Positions 63,244 to 64,000 of a stretch of 64,000 nt of DNA are shown here, piece after piece. The stretch is from JANXSF01 sp043745195 (lineage in GTDB: Bacteria > Acidobacteriota > Terriglobia > Bryobacterales > Bryobacteraceae). Within the stretch, counting starts at the first letter, position 1. Each line of letters begins with the position of its first letter. A program made the position numbers and the translations under genes. The notes under the pieces were generated by a model, which was given only the letters and a program-made list of their open reading frames with translations, did not search any database and was not told the DNA's origin. Location of the stretch: contig JAYTTF010000045.1 of the NCBI GenBank assembly GCA_043745195.1, positions 103,395-167,394 of the forward strand, written 5' to 3'.

Positions 63244-63690
63244 TTAAGCCGAAGGCTTCTTGTCCTGCAGAACGCACATGGCTGTGGCTTCGGCAACAAT
63301 TTCCCCGTCAACAGTAGCAGTACCGCGCATTCTGCAGACTCGTGCTTTGCGGGCAATCACCACCATTTCAATGCGTAGTTGATCACCGGGACGAACGGGC
63401 TTGCGGAACCGGGCATCGTCAACGGCAGCAAGGAGAACTAGTTTGTCCTTCCTGTCGGGCATGTCTTTTAACACCAGAATGCCAGCCACTTGGGCCATGC
63501 TCTCGGTAATAAGAACACCAGGCATCACTGGGTAATCCGGGAAATGTCCGAGGAAAAAGGGCTCTGTTGCCGTGACGTTTTTAATGCCGACAATACGGTC
63601 GGCTTCCAATTCCACAATCTTGTCGACGAACAGAAAAGGGTAGCGGTGCGGCAGGATGTCGCGAATCTGATCAATGTCCAATATGGCCAT
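63244..63690 (-). CDS. fabZ: 3-hydroxyacyl-ACP dehydratase FabZ
   Basis: A 148-aa hot-dog-fold enzyme that dehydrates beta-hydroxyacyl-ACP in fatty acid synthesis. GHFPDYPVMPGVL holds the catalytic His49, and ITESMAQ the Glu63. LPHRYPFLFVDK is the family start. Next to lpxA it divides 3-hydroxyacyl-ACP between phospholipid and lipid A. The upstream 300 nt has no other lipid A gene. Confidence 0.97.
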   Translation of the reverse strand: MAILDIDQIRDILPHRYPFLFVDKIVELEADRIVGIKNVTATEPFFLGHFPDYPVMPGVLITESMAQVAGILVLKDMPDRKDKLVLLAAVDDARFRKPVRPGDQLRIEMVVIARKARVCRMRGTATVDGEIVAEATAMCVLQDKKPSA

Positions 63691-64000
63691 GTGGTAAATG
63701 CAAGTATAGCAACGAGAGGGGTTGGGTTGAGGAAGCGCAAAGGGATAGCGGCTGGGCTCCTAATATTCCAGGAGCACGAAAGCTGCATGCCGCTGGAGCT
63801 GCGGTTTTGCGCGAGTTCCTCAAAAGCGGAGCACCCTGGCTTGGCCAGGGCCAACACGGAGAAGGAACTGAGCGTGGAGCGGCGTGGCATACTTCAGACA
63901 AGCAATGAGCAGCGGAAGTAGGCCGTCCTATCAGTGGTGCCATTGAGCCCAATCAAAAGCGTGGCCCCGAGTTCCGTGCACAACACATTGGTTACGACAA
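63691..64000. other. 310-nt right end: repeat-containing sequence, no gene supported
   Basis: Open frames here (for example 63490-63921 + and 63671-63952 -) overlap fabZ and lack family similarity or ribosome sites. The region holds two hairpins around the third repeat copy: GCTCCT/AGGAGC (63756-63761 and 63770-63775) and CCCTGGC/GCCAGGG (63834-63840 and 63844-63850). Nothing is recognised after 63870. Confidence 0.6.
63795..63826 (+). repeat. dispersed repeat, copy C, flanked by two hairpins
   Basis: GGAGCTGCGGTTTTGCGCGAG and on through TTCCTCAAAAG. Shares 17 exact bases with copy A. Hairpins at 63756-63775 and 63834-63850 flank it, suggesting a compound REP- or MITE-like unit in which the core is the most conserved part. 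Confidence 0.55.

Noticed and set aside
63490..63921. 143-codon plus-strand frame
   Set aside because: Antisense to fabZ and running into repeats; no ribosome site.
1..64000. CRISPR arrays, tRNA or rRNA genes, complete insertion sequences
   Set aside because: No regularly spaced repeats, cloverleaf-like sequences or transposase genes were recognised on either strand.

Overview
The window looks like chromosome from an acidobacterium of the Solibacter/Bryobacter type (Bryobacterales). This is inferred from protein content, not from a marker gene. Three very large secreted proteins carry the C-terminal Ig-like/IPT module typical of Solibacter (the TIGR03437 type). There is also a TonB-dependent receptor with an N-terminal carboxypeptidase-regulatory-like domain, a membrane-dehydrogenase/HEAT/cytochrome c fusion, ThuA and Gfo/Idh/MocA proteins with Tat signals, and a lipid A operon showing a Gram-negative envelope. 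No rRNA, tRNA, CRISPR array, transposase or integrase was seen.

Layout. 1-2.8 kb: partial Tat-exported oxidoreductase, MscS channel, a P-II protein and a VapBC-type pair. 2.9-14.1 kb: ten tightly packed same-strand genes (xdhA, xdhB, guaD, uraD, urate oxidase, uraH, allC, allB, ureidoglycine aminohydrolase, ureidoglycolate amidohydrolase), nearly all joined by start/stop overlaps. Together they encode every step from guanine or xanthine to glyoxylate, ammonia and CO2. 14-23 kb: large surface protein, nadA, moaA, a membrane protein with a HEPN-like RNxxxH motif, oxidoreductase, methyltransferase and gap. 23-28 kb: three coupled genes for an NHL-propeller protein, a His-rich secreted protein and a duplicated Cys-rich outer-membrane protein (metal handling suspected). 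28-35 kb: heme/HEAT dehydrogenase, M16 protease and a ThuA-SGNH fusion. 35-37.5 kb: VapB with a frameshifted VapC, then a two-gene unit of a short HU-like protein and a TIR protein with an HU-like N-terminus, then fasciclin.

37.6-48.4 kb: ceramidase-like protein, 1074-aa NHL protein, then a six-gene cluster of cytoplasmic-looking proteins around a DUF2589 protein, three of which start with Lys/Ala/Thr-rich tails; then a YVTN propeller and a small cytochrome. 48.4-53.4 kb: GH39 glycosidase and TonB-dependent receptor. 53.5-57.1 kb: a decayed accessory stretch with a stop-interrupted gene, ParDE, an ORF6N remnant, a Phd/RelE pair and a SEC-C protein. 57.2-59.6 kb: PGRP amidase and a ceramidase-family gene broken by a dispersed repeat. 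59.6-63.7 kb: minus-strand fabZ-lpxA-lpxI-oxidoreductase-TonB-like operon.

The strongest leads for undescribed biology are the HU/HU-TIR pair at 36.0-36.8 kb, the DUF2589 cluster at 42.5-46.9 kb, and the complete plant-like ureide operon. All functions are read from motifs by eye; no database search was run.
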